NCBI GenBank assembly: GCA_017880705.1
Contig: JADGRS010000035.1
Span: forward strand, 1-13,622
From: Burkholderiales bacterium
GTDB taxonomy: Bacteria > Pseudomonadota > Gammaproteobacteria > Burkholderiales > Usitatibacteraceae
Direction: 5' to 3'
Length of the DNA stretch: 13,622 bases
This document shows, in pieces, positions 1 through 5,907 of this stretch. A model generated the notes under the pieces. That model was not told where the DNA came from. It saw only the letters and a program-made list of their open reading frames with translations, and ran no database searches. The position numbers and the translations under genes are program-made. Each line of letters opens with the position of its first letter. Positions within the stretch are counted from its first letter, which is position 1.

Positions 1-369
1 AAGCCGGAGTTGAATCGGTTTCCGCCAAGGGTGCGAGGGATTGAGACGCTTGTGTTGTCGCTTTACATGGCGTGGCCGCTCCTCGTCATGGGCGGATTCC
101 TGTACTTCCTCAGGCGTCGCGTCTCGAGGCAGTGGCTCTTCGCGGTGACGAGCCTCGTATCGGCTTACGTCGCCATGTTGATCGCGGGTTGGGGAGCGGG
201 CCTCCTGCTGCCGATGTTCATCGGCAGCATGGAGACGCCGAGCTTTGCCCTCGTCATGGCGGGGCTCATTCTGACTACGGGGGCAGGCATCGCGGCGCCG
301 CCACTTGCGGTTCTTGGCGTCTCACGTTTTTTCGTCGCCCCCAAGGAGCCGGCTGAAGGCGCGCCGTGA
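1..369 (+). CDS. Small integral membrane protein, possibly 5'-truncated
   Basis: I do not recognise this protein. The reading frame is open from the first base of the window, so the true start may lie upstream. The first in-window start candidates are TTG at 10, GTG at 31 and ATG at 67, and none has a convincing ribosome binding site. The product (about 119 aa from TTG 10) has three hydrophobic stretches that look like membrane helices: roughly residues 14-35 (around LYMAWPLLVMGGFLYFL), 42-70 and 76-105. A short arginine-rich loop (RRRVSRQ) follows the first helix, which by the positive-inside rule would be cytoplasmic. The tail is short and polar (APKEPAEGAP). No catalytic motif is visible. 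It is separated from the next gene by 174 bp containing a large inverted repeat, so co-transcription is uncertain. The coding call rests on frame openness and sensible membrane topology. Confidence 0.6.
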   Translation, partial: KPELNRFPPRVRGIETLVLSLYMAWPLLVMGGFLYFLRRRVSRQWLFAVTSLVSAYVAMLIAGWGAGLLLPMFIGSMETPSFALVMAGLILTTGAGIAAPPLAVLGVSRFFVAPKEPAEGAP

Positions 370-422
370 AGCTGTCCGCGCTCCCGCGCGACCTTCCCGA
401 GAGTTTCCAGGTAGTGCCTCCA

Positions 423-508
423 GCGGAAATTGGTGTCAGGTACACATTTCGGCGGCGAGCATCGGCACGCCGATGGCTCCGAAATGTGTACCTGACACCA
501 ATTTCCGC
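423..508. repeat. Perfect 30-bp inverted repeat, REP/REPIN-like palindromic element
   Basis: The arms at 423-452 and 479-508 are exact reverse complements over 30 bp. Each contains the core TTGGTGTCAGGTACACATTT or its complement. The 26-bp centre is itself partly self-complementary: ATCGGC at 461-466 pairs with GCCGAT at 469-474, and GAGC at 457-460 can pair with GCTC at 476-479, which competes for the first base of the right arm. The 86-bp segment could therefore fold into one long hairpin. It lies wholly in the gap between two plus-strand genes. From memory, palindromes with this GGTGTCAGGTACAC-type core occur in many copies in some proteobacterial genomes, in the style of REP/REPIN elements moved by REP-associated tyrosine transposases; that link is recollection, not something shown here. 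There is no T-run after the stem, so it does not look like a standard intrinsic terminator. Confidence 0.8.
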
Positions 509-521
509 GCGGGCGTACTAT
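492..521 (+). promoter_or_regulatory. Putative sigma-70 promoter partly inside the inverted repeat
   Basis: CTGACA at 492-497 matches the -35 consensus at five of six bases and lies in the right arm of the inverted repeat. After an 18-bp spacer comes TACTAT at 516-521, a four-of-six match to the -10 consensus. Transcription would begin near 528, just upstream of the strong ribosome binding site of the propeller gene. This is pattern matching in GC-rich DNA and is only suggestive. Confidence 0.35.
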
Positions 522-543
522 CCGGCACTCAAGAGGAGGAACC

Positions 544-1713
544 ATGAACAACTACATCACGCGGTTTGCGCGGGTATCGATCGGGGCGCTCGGATTTTGC
601 GCGTTGTCTGCGTTCGCGCAGCACATGATCATCGGCGTCGACAACAAGGTCTATTGGGACGCGGATGGGAAGCCCGTCTTTTCTCCCCCGGGCAAGGACG
701 CGGTGGTCGTCGTGGACATCGCCGATCGGCTCAATCCAAGAATCGTCGGCACGTTGCCGCTGATGAACTCCGTATTCGGGCCGCCGACGAACCTCGCGAT
801 CACGCCCGACGAAAGCCTCGCGCTCGTCGCCAACTCGATGGACTGGGTCCAGGACGGCGGCGCATGGAAAGGCGTTCCCGCAAACGACATCTTCGTTATC
901 GACCTCAAGGCGAATCCGCCGGCGTTGATCGCGACGGTCAAGGGCGGCAAGCAACCTTCGGGCATGGCGATCAACCGCGCGGGCAACCTCGCGCTCGTGA
1001 CGAACCGCGCCGACAATTCGATCACCGTCCTCTCCATCCATGGGAAGGACGTCAAGGTGGTCGATAGCATCGCGATGGGCGAGCAGGTCTCGTCGGTGGC
1101 GTTCACCGCGGACGGCAAGCGCGCCATCGCGTCGAAGAACGTCAACAACAAGGCCGCGATGCTCGCGGTCGATGGCGACAAGGTGACCTATGCGAAGTAC
1201 GACATGCTGGTCGGCCTCTTCCCGTACAACCTGGGCATTGCGCCGAACGGCAAGATCGCGCTCACGGCGAACAACGGCAATGCCGGCGCGGCCGACGGAA
1301 ACGTGGACACGGTCTCCGTCATCGACCTCGAAGCAACGCCGCCCCGCGTGATCGACCAGGTCGTGGTGGGCGACGGGCCCGAAGGTTTCGCCATCAGCCC
1401 GACGGGCGAGATCGCCGTGGCGATCCTCCTGCGCGGCAGCAACGCGAGCAAGTCGGCGTTCTTCTATAACCGCAACGGCTCGGTCGCGGTGCTGAAGATC
1501 GACGGCAAGAAGGTCACCAAGGTCGGCGAGGTGGAAGTGCGCGGCCTGCCCGAAGGCGTGGTCTTCAGCCCGGACGGGAAGTACCTCTACGTCGGCAACT
1601 ACATGGACGACGACGTCTCGATCCTGAAGGTCGACGGAACCGTCGTCACCGATACGGGGAAGCGCTTCACGGTCCCGGGGCATCCGGCGTCGATGAGGGG
1701 TGTCGTTCCCTGA
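544..1713 (+). CDS. Exported YncE/lactonase-like beta-propeller protein
   Basis: The 389-aa product begins with a signal peptide: polar residues 1-10 with arginines at 7 and 10, a hydrophobic core at about 11-22, and a probable cleavage after AFA at residues 23-25. The mature protein should be periplasmic or secreted. The rest consists of repeated blade-like units, each with a (S/T)PDG- or APNGK-type turn followed by a strand such as LALVTN, IALTAN or YLYVGN and a VSVIDL- or VSILKV-type strand. This pattern is typical of seven-bladed YncE, surface-layer YVTN and lactonase-like propellers. The last clear blade is at about residues 339-365. No catalytic residues or metal sites can be assigned, so enzymatic activity is not claimed; binding or scaffolding is equally possible. 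The ATG start is well supported by AGAGGAGG at 532-539, four bases upstream. The stop codon overlaps the likely CTG start of the pseudouridine synthase, suggesting translational coupling. Confidence 0.85.
   Translation: MNNYITRFARVSIGALGFCALSAFAQHMIIGVDNKVYWDADGKPVFSPPGKDAVVVVDIADRLNPRIVGTLPLMNSVFGPPTNLAITPDESLALVANSMDWVQDGGAWKGVPANDIFVIDLKANPPALIATVKGGKQPSGMAINRAGNLALVTNRADNSITVLSIHGKDVKVVDSIAMGEQVSSVAFTADGKRAIASKNVNNKAAMLAVDGDKVTYAKYDMLVGLFPYNLGIAPNGKIALTANNGNAGAADGNVDTVSVIDLEATPPRVIDQVVVGDGPEGFAISPTGEIAVAILLRGSNASKSAFFYNRNGSVAVLKIDGKKVTKVGEVEVRGLPEGVVFSPDGKYLYVGNYMDDDVSILKVDGTVVTDTGKRFTVPGHPASMRGVVP
1695..1700 (+). promoter_or_regulatory. Ribosome binding site supporting a CTG start at 1710
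   Basis: GAGGGG lies nine bases before the CTG at 1710. It is inside the end of the propeller gene. It is the only good ribosome binding site near the beginning of the S4 domain, and it supports initiation there rather than at GTG 1935. Confidence 0.4.
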
Positions 1714-2630
1714 CAGGAAAGGATCAAGCGCTCGAGCCCACCGTCGCCGCGGTCGTCCGCGAAAAGACCGGCGTTTCCTGGTCGCGCGCGCGCAACCTCT
1801 GCACGGAGGGGCGCGTCACGGTCGATGGCCAACGCTGCCTCGACCCGGCGACGCGCATCTCATCCGACGCGGTCGTCGTCGTCAACGAGCAGGGGCCAAA
1901 GCTCGACAAGGGACCGCTCGCGAAAAGCGCGATCGTGTATTCCGACCGCGACGTCGTCGTCGTGGACAAGCCCGCCGGGATGCTCAGCGTCGAAGACGAG
2001 CCCGGCAACAAGCACAATCTCGCCGAATACACGCGGATCCTGCTGCGGCGCATGGATGGCCGCGGGACCGACGCCGGCGGGCTGGGCGTCGTTCATCGCC
2101 TCGACAGGGACACGAGCGGCCTGATGGTCTTCACGCGAACGGCGGATGCCAAGCGCCTCCTCGCGACGCAGTTCCACGAGCACACCATCGATCGCGTCTA
2201 TCACGCCATCGCTCACGGCGTTGTCGCCGAGGCGCGCATCGAGACGCATCTCCTCCTGGATCGCGGCGATGGACTGCGCGGCTCTCACGGACACTATCGG
2301 CGCGCCCGCGGTGCGCCTTCGTCCGATGCGAAGCGCGCGATTACGCACGTGAAGCCGATCGCAGCGCTCAAGGGCGCGACGCTGGTTGAATGCCGCCTCG
2401 AGACCGGCCGCCAGCATCAGATTCGAATTCATTTGTCGGAGCTAGGGCATCCGTTGCTTGGCGAGCGGGTCTACATTCGCGACTACGAGGGCGCGAGGAT
2501 CGAAGCGGCGCGTACGATGCTGCATGCGCGAACGCTCGGGTTCGCGCATCCTCGAAGCGGCGAGCACGTTTCGTTCGAGCGCGAGCCGCCCGAGGATTTC
2601 CAGGCGATGGTCGAATCGCTTCGGTCCTGA
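1710..2630 (+). CDS. S4-domain RNA pseudouridine synthase, RluA family
   Basis: This enzyme isomerises specific uridines to pseudouridine in structured RNA, most likely rRNA; which site is unknown. With a CTG start the product is 306 aa. Residues of about 10-60 form an S4 RNA-binding domain (SWSRARNLCTEGRVTVDG region). The catalytic domain begins near DVVVVDKPAGM. It carries the RluA signature HRLDRDTSG with the catalytic Asp at residue 132, then ETGRQHQIRIHL and LGHPLLGERVY at residues 231-255. The frame contains no ATG, GTG or TTG start before GTG 1935, and starting there would delete the whole S4 domain. CTG 1710 sits nine bases after GAGGGG and overlaps the TGA of the propeller gene (CTGA), so I prefer it. 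The choice of start is inference; the family assignment is firm. The gene converges on the cytochrome c gene with only 3 bp between stop codons. Confidence 0.85.
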   Translation: MTGKDQALEPTVAAVVREKTGVSWSRARNLCTEGRVTVDGQRCLDPATRISSDAVVVVNEQGPKLDKGPLAKSAIVYSDRDVVVVDKPAGMLSVEDEPGNKHNLAEYTRILLRRMDGRGTDAGGLGVVHRLDRDTSGLMVFTRTADAKRLLATQFHEHTIDRVYHAIAHGVVAEARIETHLLLDRGDGLRGSHGHYRRARGAPSSDAKRAITHVKPIAALKGATLVECRLETGRQHQIRIHLSELGHPLLGERVYIRDYEGARIEAARTMLHARTLGFAHPRSGEHVSFEREPPEDFQAMVESLRS

Positions 2631-2633
2631 CAG

Positions 2634-3431
2634 CTACCGGCCCGCAAAAAAGCGTGCGGTGGTATCGATCTCCTCGGGAGTCATCTGGCGGGCCACGTTG
2701 CGCATTTGCCCGTAGATGTCATTGTGCCGTGCACCAGTTGCAAACGCGAGCAGCTGAGCTCGGAGGTACGACTCGGATTCGCCGTCCAACCTGGGGCTGC
2801 CCGTCTTGATATCGATGCCGCCGTGGCACGAAGTGCATCCGGCAATGTTGCGCATGGGTGAACCGTTGCGCACGATGACAGGTGCTTCGTGTCGTGCATC
2901 CGCCGCCGTGGCCTCGGGTCCACGCGGCAGACCGGCGAAATACGCGGCCAAGTCCCGCATGTCTTGATCGCCCAGGCCCGCGACCAGCGCCCCCATGATC
3001 GCGCTTGTTCGATGCCCCGATTTGAAGTCGCGCAACTGCTTGTAAATCGCGGCATCGTGCTGTCCTGCCAGATTGGGGGCGTCCGCGTGACTCATACCGC
3101 GCACGCCGTGGCACATCGTGCACTGCGGGGCCAGCGCGGCACCTCGCCCGATGGACAGGCCGTCTGCGGGCTTCATCATCTGGGCCGAGACAATGACATT
3201 CGACGGGCCCGCGATCGGCGCCGCCGATTGTTGGACCTGCCGAAACGATTCCGGTACACCGGCCGCCGTGCAAATCGCATCCCATAGTCCGGCGACGGTC
3301 TTGTTGCTTTGTTCGAGCGGGATCCAGATGAAGCCGATCAGCGCGGCCACCGCGGCAATGCCGATCACCGCCCCCACGCTCGCGGTGAACCACACGTTCC
3401 TTAGCGAGAAGACGCGCTCGGTCTCCATCAT
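2634..3431 (-). CDS. Membrane-anchored dihaem cytochrome c of the terminal oxidase operon
   Basis: The 265-aa product begins with an uncleaved-looking membrane anchor (about residues 17-37, VGAVIGIAAVAALIGFIWIP). Two class I cytochrome c domains follow, each with a CXXCH haem-attachment site: CTMCH at 104-108 and CTSCH at 199-203. Candidate axial methionines are M146 for the first haem and M243 or M250 for the second. The layout resembles cytochrome c4/c553-like electron carriers tethered to the outer face of the inner membrane. It is the last gene of the oxidase operon and would donate electrons to the CuA site of subunit II; that role is inferred from position. The start is ATGATG at 3431-3426, whose first ATG overlaps the TGA of the subunit I gene, implying coupled translation. 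The open frame continues upstream inside the subunit I gene, but that extension is antisense-frame noise, not cytochrome sequence. Confidence 0.9.
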   Translation of the reverse strand: MMETERVFSLRNVWFTASVGAVIGIAAVAALIGFIWIPLEQSNKTVAGLWDAICTAAGVPESFRQVQQSAAPIAGPSNVIVSAQMMKPADGLSIGRGAALAPQCTMCHGVRGMSHADAPNLAGQHDAAIYKQLRDFKSGHRTSAIMGALVAGLGDQDMRDLAAYFAGLPRGPEATAADARHEAPVIVRNGSPMRNIAGCTSCHGGIDIKTGSPRLDGESESYLRAQLLAFATGARHNDIYGQMRNVARQMTPEEIDTTARFFAGR

Positions 3432-5056
3432 TTCACCACGCTCGGCACTGCCGGCACCGATGTCTGGGGGAGCGCCATCAGTTGGGCGATGGGGAAGCCG
3501 TAGTTGACCACCGTGAGGCCGATCATCAACGCGATCCACAAAGCGAAGCTGTTCAACGCAACCGGCACCCGGGTCGTCGCATGGACCGGCGTGCTGAACC
3601 GGAACTCGGGCAGCGTGATGCGGTTCGCGAGATGGCCACGGACCAGCACCAGGATGAACAGGACCGCGGACGCGACCAGCAAGAGGCCGCCGACGAAGGT
3701 CACGGTCACGTAGATGGCTTGAGGTGCGAGTGCCGGATGGCTGTAGTCGAAATACGCCATGCGCCTCGGCATGCCGAGGATCCCCACGAAGTGCCAGGGG
3801 AACGTCACGACGAGCATGCCGATGAACCAAAGCCAAAGCTGTGCGCGCATCAGCCGCACGCTTTCCAGCGCCCTGCCCGTGAGGTGCGGCCACAGGTCAT
3901 AGGCAATGGCGAAATACATGATGACGATGGCGCCGCCGAAAATCAGGTGGAAGTGCCCGGTGACCCACTGCGTGTTGTGAATGACGAAATCAAGCTGGTA
4001 GCTCATGTTGATGAGGCCGCCGGCGCCGCCGAAGCCGAGCATCACGAACGAAAACGCCACCGCCAGCATCATGGGGTTCTTCCATGGCAGGGCCGCAATC
4101 CATCCCAATGCCCCTTTGCCTCCCCGGAGCCGGCCCGCGATCTCGACCGAAGCGCAGATCGTGAAGATCGTGAGCAGCGTCGGAACCGACACCATCGCGG
4201 TAAAGACGGCGTGCATGAACTTCATGCCGGACCCGACCTGCGGGTCCTGGAATAGATGGTGCATCCCGATGGGCATGGAGAAGACGAGGAACAGGACGAA
4301 GGAGATCCTGGCCATGGCATCGCTGTAGAGCCGGCCGCCGATGGCGCGCGGCACCAGCACGTAGAACGCGATGTAGGTCGGCATCAGCCAGAAGTAGACG
4401 ATCGCGTGCAAGGTCCACGAAAAGAATACGCGCGCCAGTCCGGCATCGATCGTCGATTTGAATCCCAGCGCCACCGGCAAAATCTGGAACAGGATTTCCA
4501 TGGCCGCGCCGACCGACGTCCACGCCCATAGGTAAGCGCCCGCCACGTTGGCGAACATCGGCAATGGCACGGGCTCTCCCGAATGCGCCTTCTTCCACGC
4601 ATTCAGGTTGATCCCCATCAGCGCCACCCAGATCCAGGAGCCGACGACCACCAGCACGATGCCGATGTAGAAGAACGCGTTGCCGATCATCGGCGGATAG
4701 AACGTGTACAGCACCGAAGCCAGTCCCATCGACACCGGTGCCATTGCCGTGACAGTCCCAAGCACGACCAGGCCGAAGGACGCCCACGCCCATCGCAGTC
4801 CGATAAGCGGTTGCTTGAGAGCGAGCTCGGCAATCGCGTAGCCAAACCCCATCGCCACCAACAAGGGAAAGACATAGGCCATGGCCGAGCCGTGCGCGGT
4901 GACGGCGCGATAGTACAGCTCGGGATTGCTGATCCAGTCATGCAGCGGGCTGCGAATGTACATCTGCCATTCGCCCAGGACGAGCGCGAGCAGGAATGCC
5001 GCGAACGCCAGCCAGAAGTGCGCAAGGATCAAGCGCCGGCTGCCGTTACTTAACAC
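3428..5056 (-). CDS. cbaA: ba3-type (B-family) cytochrome c oxidase subunit I
   Basis: This is the catalytic subunit that reduces O2 to water and pumps protons. The 542-aa product is a polytopic membrane protein with many hydrophobic helices. Low-spin haem ligands are H55 (TAHGSAMAY) and H370. CuB ligands are H217 in HAIVY, with Y221 four residues later as the expected cross-linked tyrosine, and H266-H267 in PIGMHHLFQDP. The high-spin haem ligand is H368 in VTGHFHL. The HxxxY arrangement with the PTYIAFYVLVPR context matches the B-family ba3 oxidases typified by Thermus, not the A-family or cbb3 enzymes. The start is GTG 5056, supported by GGAGGG at 5068-5063 with a six-base spacer; no later in-frame start would preserve the first helix. 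The gene overlaps subunit II by 11 bp upstream and the cytochrome c gene by 4 bp downstream. Confidence 0.93.
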   Translation of the reverse strand: MLSNGSRRLILAHFWLAFAAFLLALVLGEWQMYIRSPLHDWISNPELYYRAVTAHGSAMAYVFPLLVAMGFGYAIAELALKQPLIGLRWAWASFGLVVLGTVTAMAPVSMGLASVLYTFYPPMIGNAFFYIGIVLVVVGSWIWVALMGINLNAWKKAHSGEPVPLPMFANVAGAYLWAWTSVGAAMEILFQILPVALGFKSTIDAGLARVFFSWTLHAIVYFWLMPTYIAFYVLVPRAIGGRLYSDAMARISFVLFLVFSMPIGMHHLFQDPQVGSGMKFMHAVFTAMVSVPTLLTIFTICASVEIAGRLRGGKGALGWIAALPWKNPMMLAVAFSFVMLGFGGAGGLINMSYQLDFVIHNTQWVTGHFHLIFGGAIVIMYFAIAYDLWPHLTGRALESVRLMRAQLWLWFIGMLVVTFPWHFVGILGMPRRMAYFDYSHPALAPQAIYVTVTFVGGLLLVASAVLFILVLVRGHLANRITLPEFRFSTPVHATTRVPVALNSFALWIALMIGLTVVNYGFPIAQLMALPQTSVPAVPSVVK

Positions 5057-5615
5057 AGCTAACCCTCCGCTTGCCGCCCGCTTGCTTTTCGAACTCCGCC
5101 TTGTCCACCACCTTCACGTGCGCCCACATGGTGGCATGGCCGACGCCGCAGAACTCGTGACACGGCATCTCCAGGTCCGCCGGCTCCTTGAATTTTGTCT
5201 TGAACGTAGCGATGTAACCCGGCACCAGCATCACGTTCACATTCGTCTTCGCGATGTTGAAGCCATGCACGACGTCCGCACTGGTAGCCCTGAACGTCAC
5301 CGGCGTGTCCGTGGGAACGAGCAGGCATTGAGGCGTGAACGAGTATCGGTTGCCGACGACGCGTACCGTCACGGAGCCGTTGGGTTCGACGCCCGATCCC
5401 AGATTCGCCTCGACGAACTCGCCGGCGATATGCAGCGTCGCCGGGTCGATCGTCTCGATGCGCGAGGGCGGCATGCTTGCCCAATGCAAGCTCATGTACG
5501 CCATCATGCCGACCAGGAGGGCGACGATGCCCATGACGAGAAATGCCCAGCGCAGCTCGGCCCTCTCGGCTACACGGCTGGCGTCGTCATTTGTCGTCGC
5601 TGGATTCGTCGCCAT
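5046..5615 (-). CDS. cbaB: ba3-type cytochrome c oxidase subunit II (CuA protein)
   Basis: This subunit accepts electrons from cytochrome c at the binuclear CuA centre and passes them to subunit I. The 189-aa product has one N-terminal membrane helix (about residues 23-42) followed by a periplasmic cupredoxin domain. All CuA ligands are present: H117 in DVVHGFNI, then C152, E154, C156, H160 and M163 in PCHEFCGVGHATM. A single helix and short length fit the ba3 type rather than the two-helix aa3 subunit II. The ATG at 5615 is preceded only by a weak GAGC-like site. The gene begins nine bases after the subunit IIa stop codon and ends with an 11-bp overlap into the subunit I gene, so the operon is tightly coupled. 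Confidence 0.93.
   Translation of the reverse strand: MATNPATTNDDASRVAERAELRWAFLVMGIVALLVGMMAYMSLHWASMPPSRIETIDPATLHIAGEFVEANLGSGVEPNGSVTVRVVGNRYSFTPQCLLVPTDTPVTFRATSADVVHGFNIAKTNVNVMLVPGYIATFKTKFKEPADLEMPCHEFCGVGHATMWAHVKVVDKAEFEKQAGGKRRVSCVK
5063..5068 (-). promoter_or_regulatory. Ribosome binding site fixing the GTG start of subunit I
   Basis: GGAGGG, read on the minus strand, lies six bases before GTG 5056-5054 and inside the end of the subunit II gene. It decides the non-ATG start of the oxidase subunit I gene. Confidence 0.7.
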
Positions 5616-5624
5616 GGAGCTCGG

Positions 5625-5795
5625 TCAGGCGCGCGGCAGGAACACCAGGAAATAGAACGCGAACCAGAGTGCCACCACGATGCCGACGGCGCTACCCGCC
5701 AACGCCAGCGCGCCGTAAGGTCCCTTGGCGACGATGTCTTCGACACGAACTTGCTCCTCCGCCGGTGTTAGATCGTCGGGAGGGTCAAGGATCAT
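5625..5795 (-). CDS. Small single-helix cytochrome oxidase subunit (IIa-like)
   Basis: This 56-aa frame is short enough to be missed by routine gene calling. The product begins MILDPPDDLTPAEEQ, has an acidic N-terminal half and then a single hydrophobic segment at about residues 29-53 (ALALAGSAVGIVVALWFAFY region), and ends FLPRA. The first-gene position, nine bases before CuA subunit II, and the single helix match the small subunit IIa of ba3 oxidases, which is 34 aa in Thermus and replaces the missing second helix of subunit II. Here the N-terminal tail is longer. The start ATG is preceded by GATGAGG with a seven-base spacer. Assignment relies on context, size and topology rather than a diagnostic motif. 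Confidence 0.8.
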   Translation of the reverse strand: MILDPPDDLTPAEEQVRVEDIVAKGPYGALALAGSAVGIVVALWFAFYFLVFLPRA

Positions 5796-5907
5796 GGGAT
5801 TGCCTCATCCAGCCTGCGGTACTGGACAGACACAATACACCCAAGCCTCCGAGATGCCCATATTCGTGCATCCTGTGAACCGCATGCGGACAGACTCAAG
5901 GGAATTC
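5796..5907. promoter_or_regulatory. Divergent promoter region between oxidase operon and M48 peptidase
   Basis: This 112-bp gap separates two operons facing away from each other, so it should hold both promoters. It is locally less GC-rich than the genes. No -35/-10 pair is convincing on either strand, and no FNR/ANR-type TTGAT-N4-ATCAA site is visible. A perfect 10-bp palindrome, CCGCATGCGG, lies at 5880-5889. AAGGGA at 5898-5903 is the likely ribosome binding site of the peptidase gene. Confidence 0.5.

Noticed and set aside
423..508. Inverted repeat as an ordinary intrinsic terminator
   Set aside because: The stem is far longer than normal and is not followed by a run of T on either strand, although it might still impede transcription.
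529..1683. Long minus-strand open frame (384 aa) opposite the propeller gene
   Set aside because: The product is rich in Arg, Asp, His and Val and has no domain features. It mirrors the GC-skewed codon positions of the real plus-strand gene, which has a signal peptide, a strong ribosome binding site and repeated blades.
3432..3893. Upstream extension of the cytochrome c frame (to 419 aa)
   Set aside because: The extra N-terminal 154 residues lie inside the subunit I gene in a different frame and look random. ATG 3431 gives a clean membrane anchor and overlaps the upstream stop codon.
3428..5795. The oxidase as a cbb3-type oxidase or nitric oxide reductase
   Set aside because: Subunit II has a complete CuA site, and subunit I has the HxxxY motif and B-family context. 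There are no CcoO/CcoP-like genes or NorC-type partner.
5880..5889. CCGCATGCGG palindrome in the divergent promoter region as an operator
   Set aside because: A single 10-bp palindrome in GC-rich DNA is weak evidence, and no regulator gene or second copy is present.
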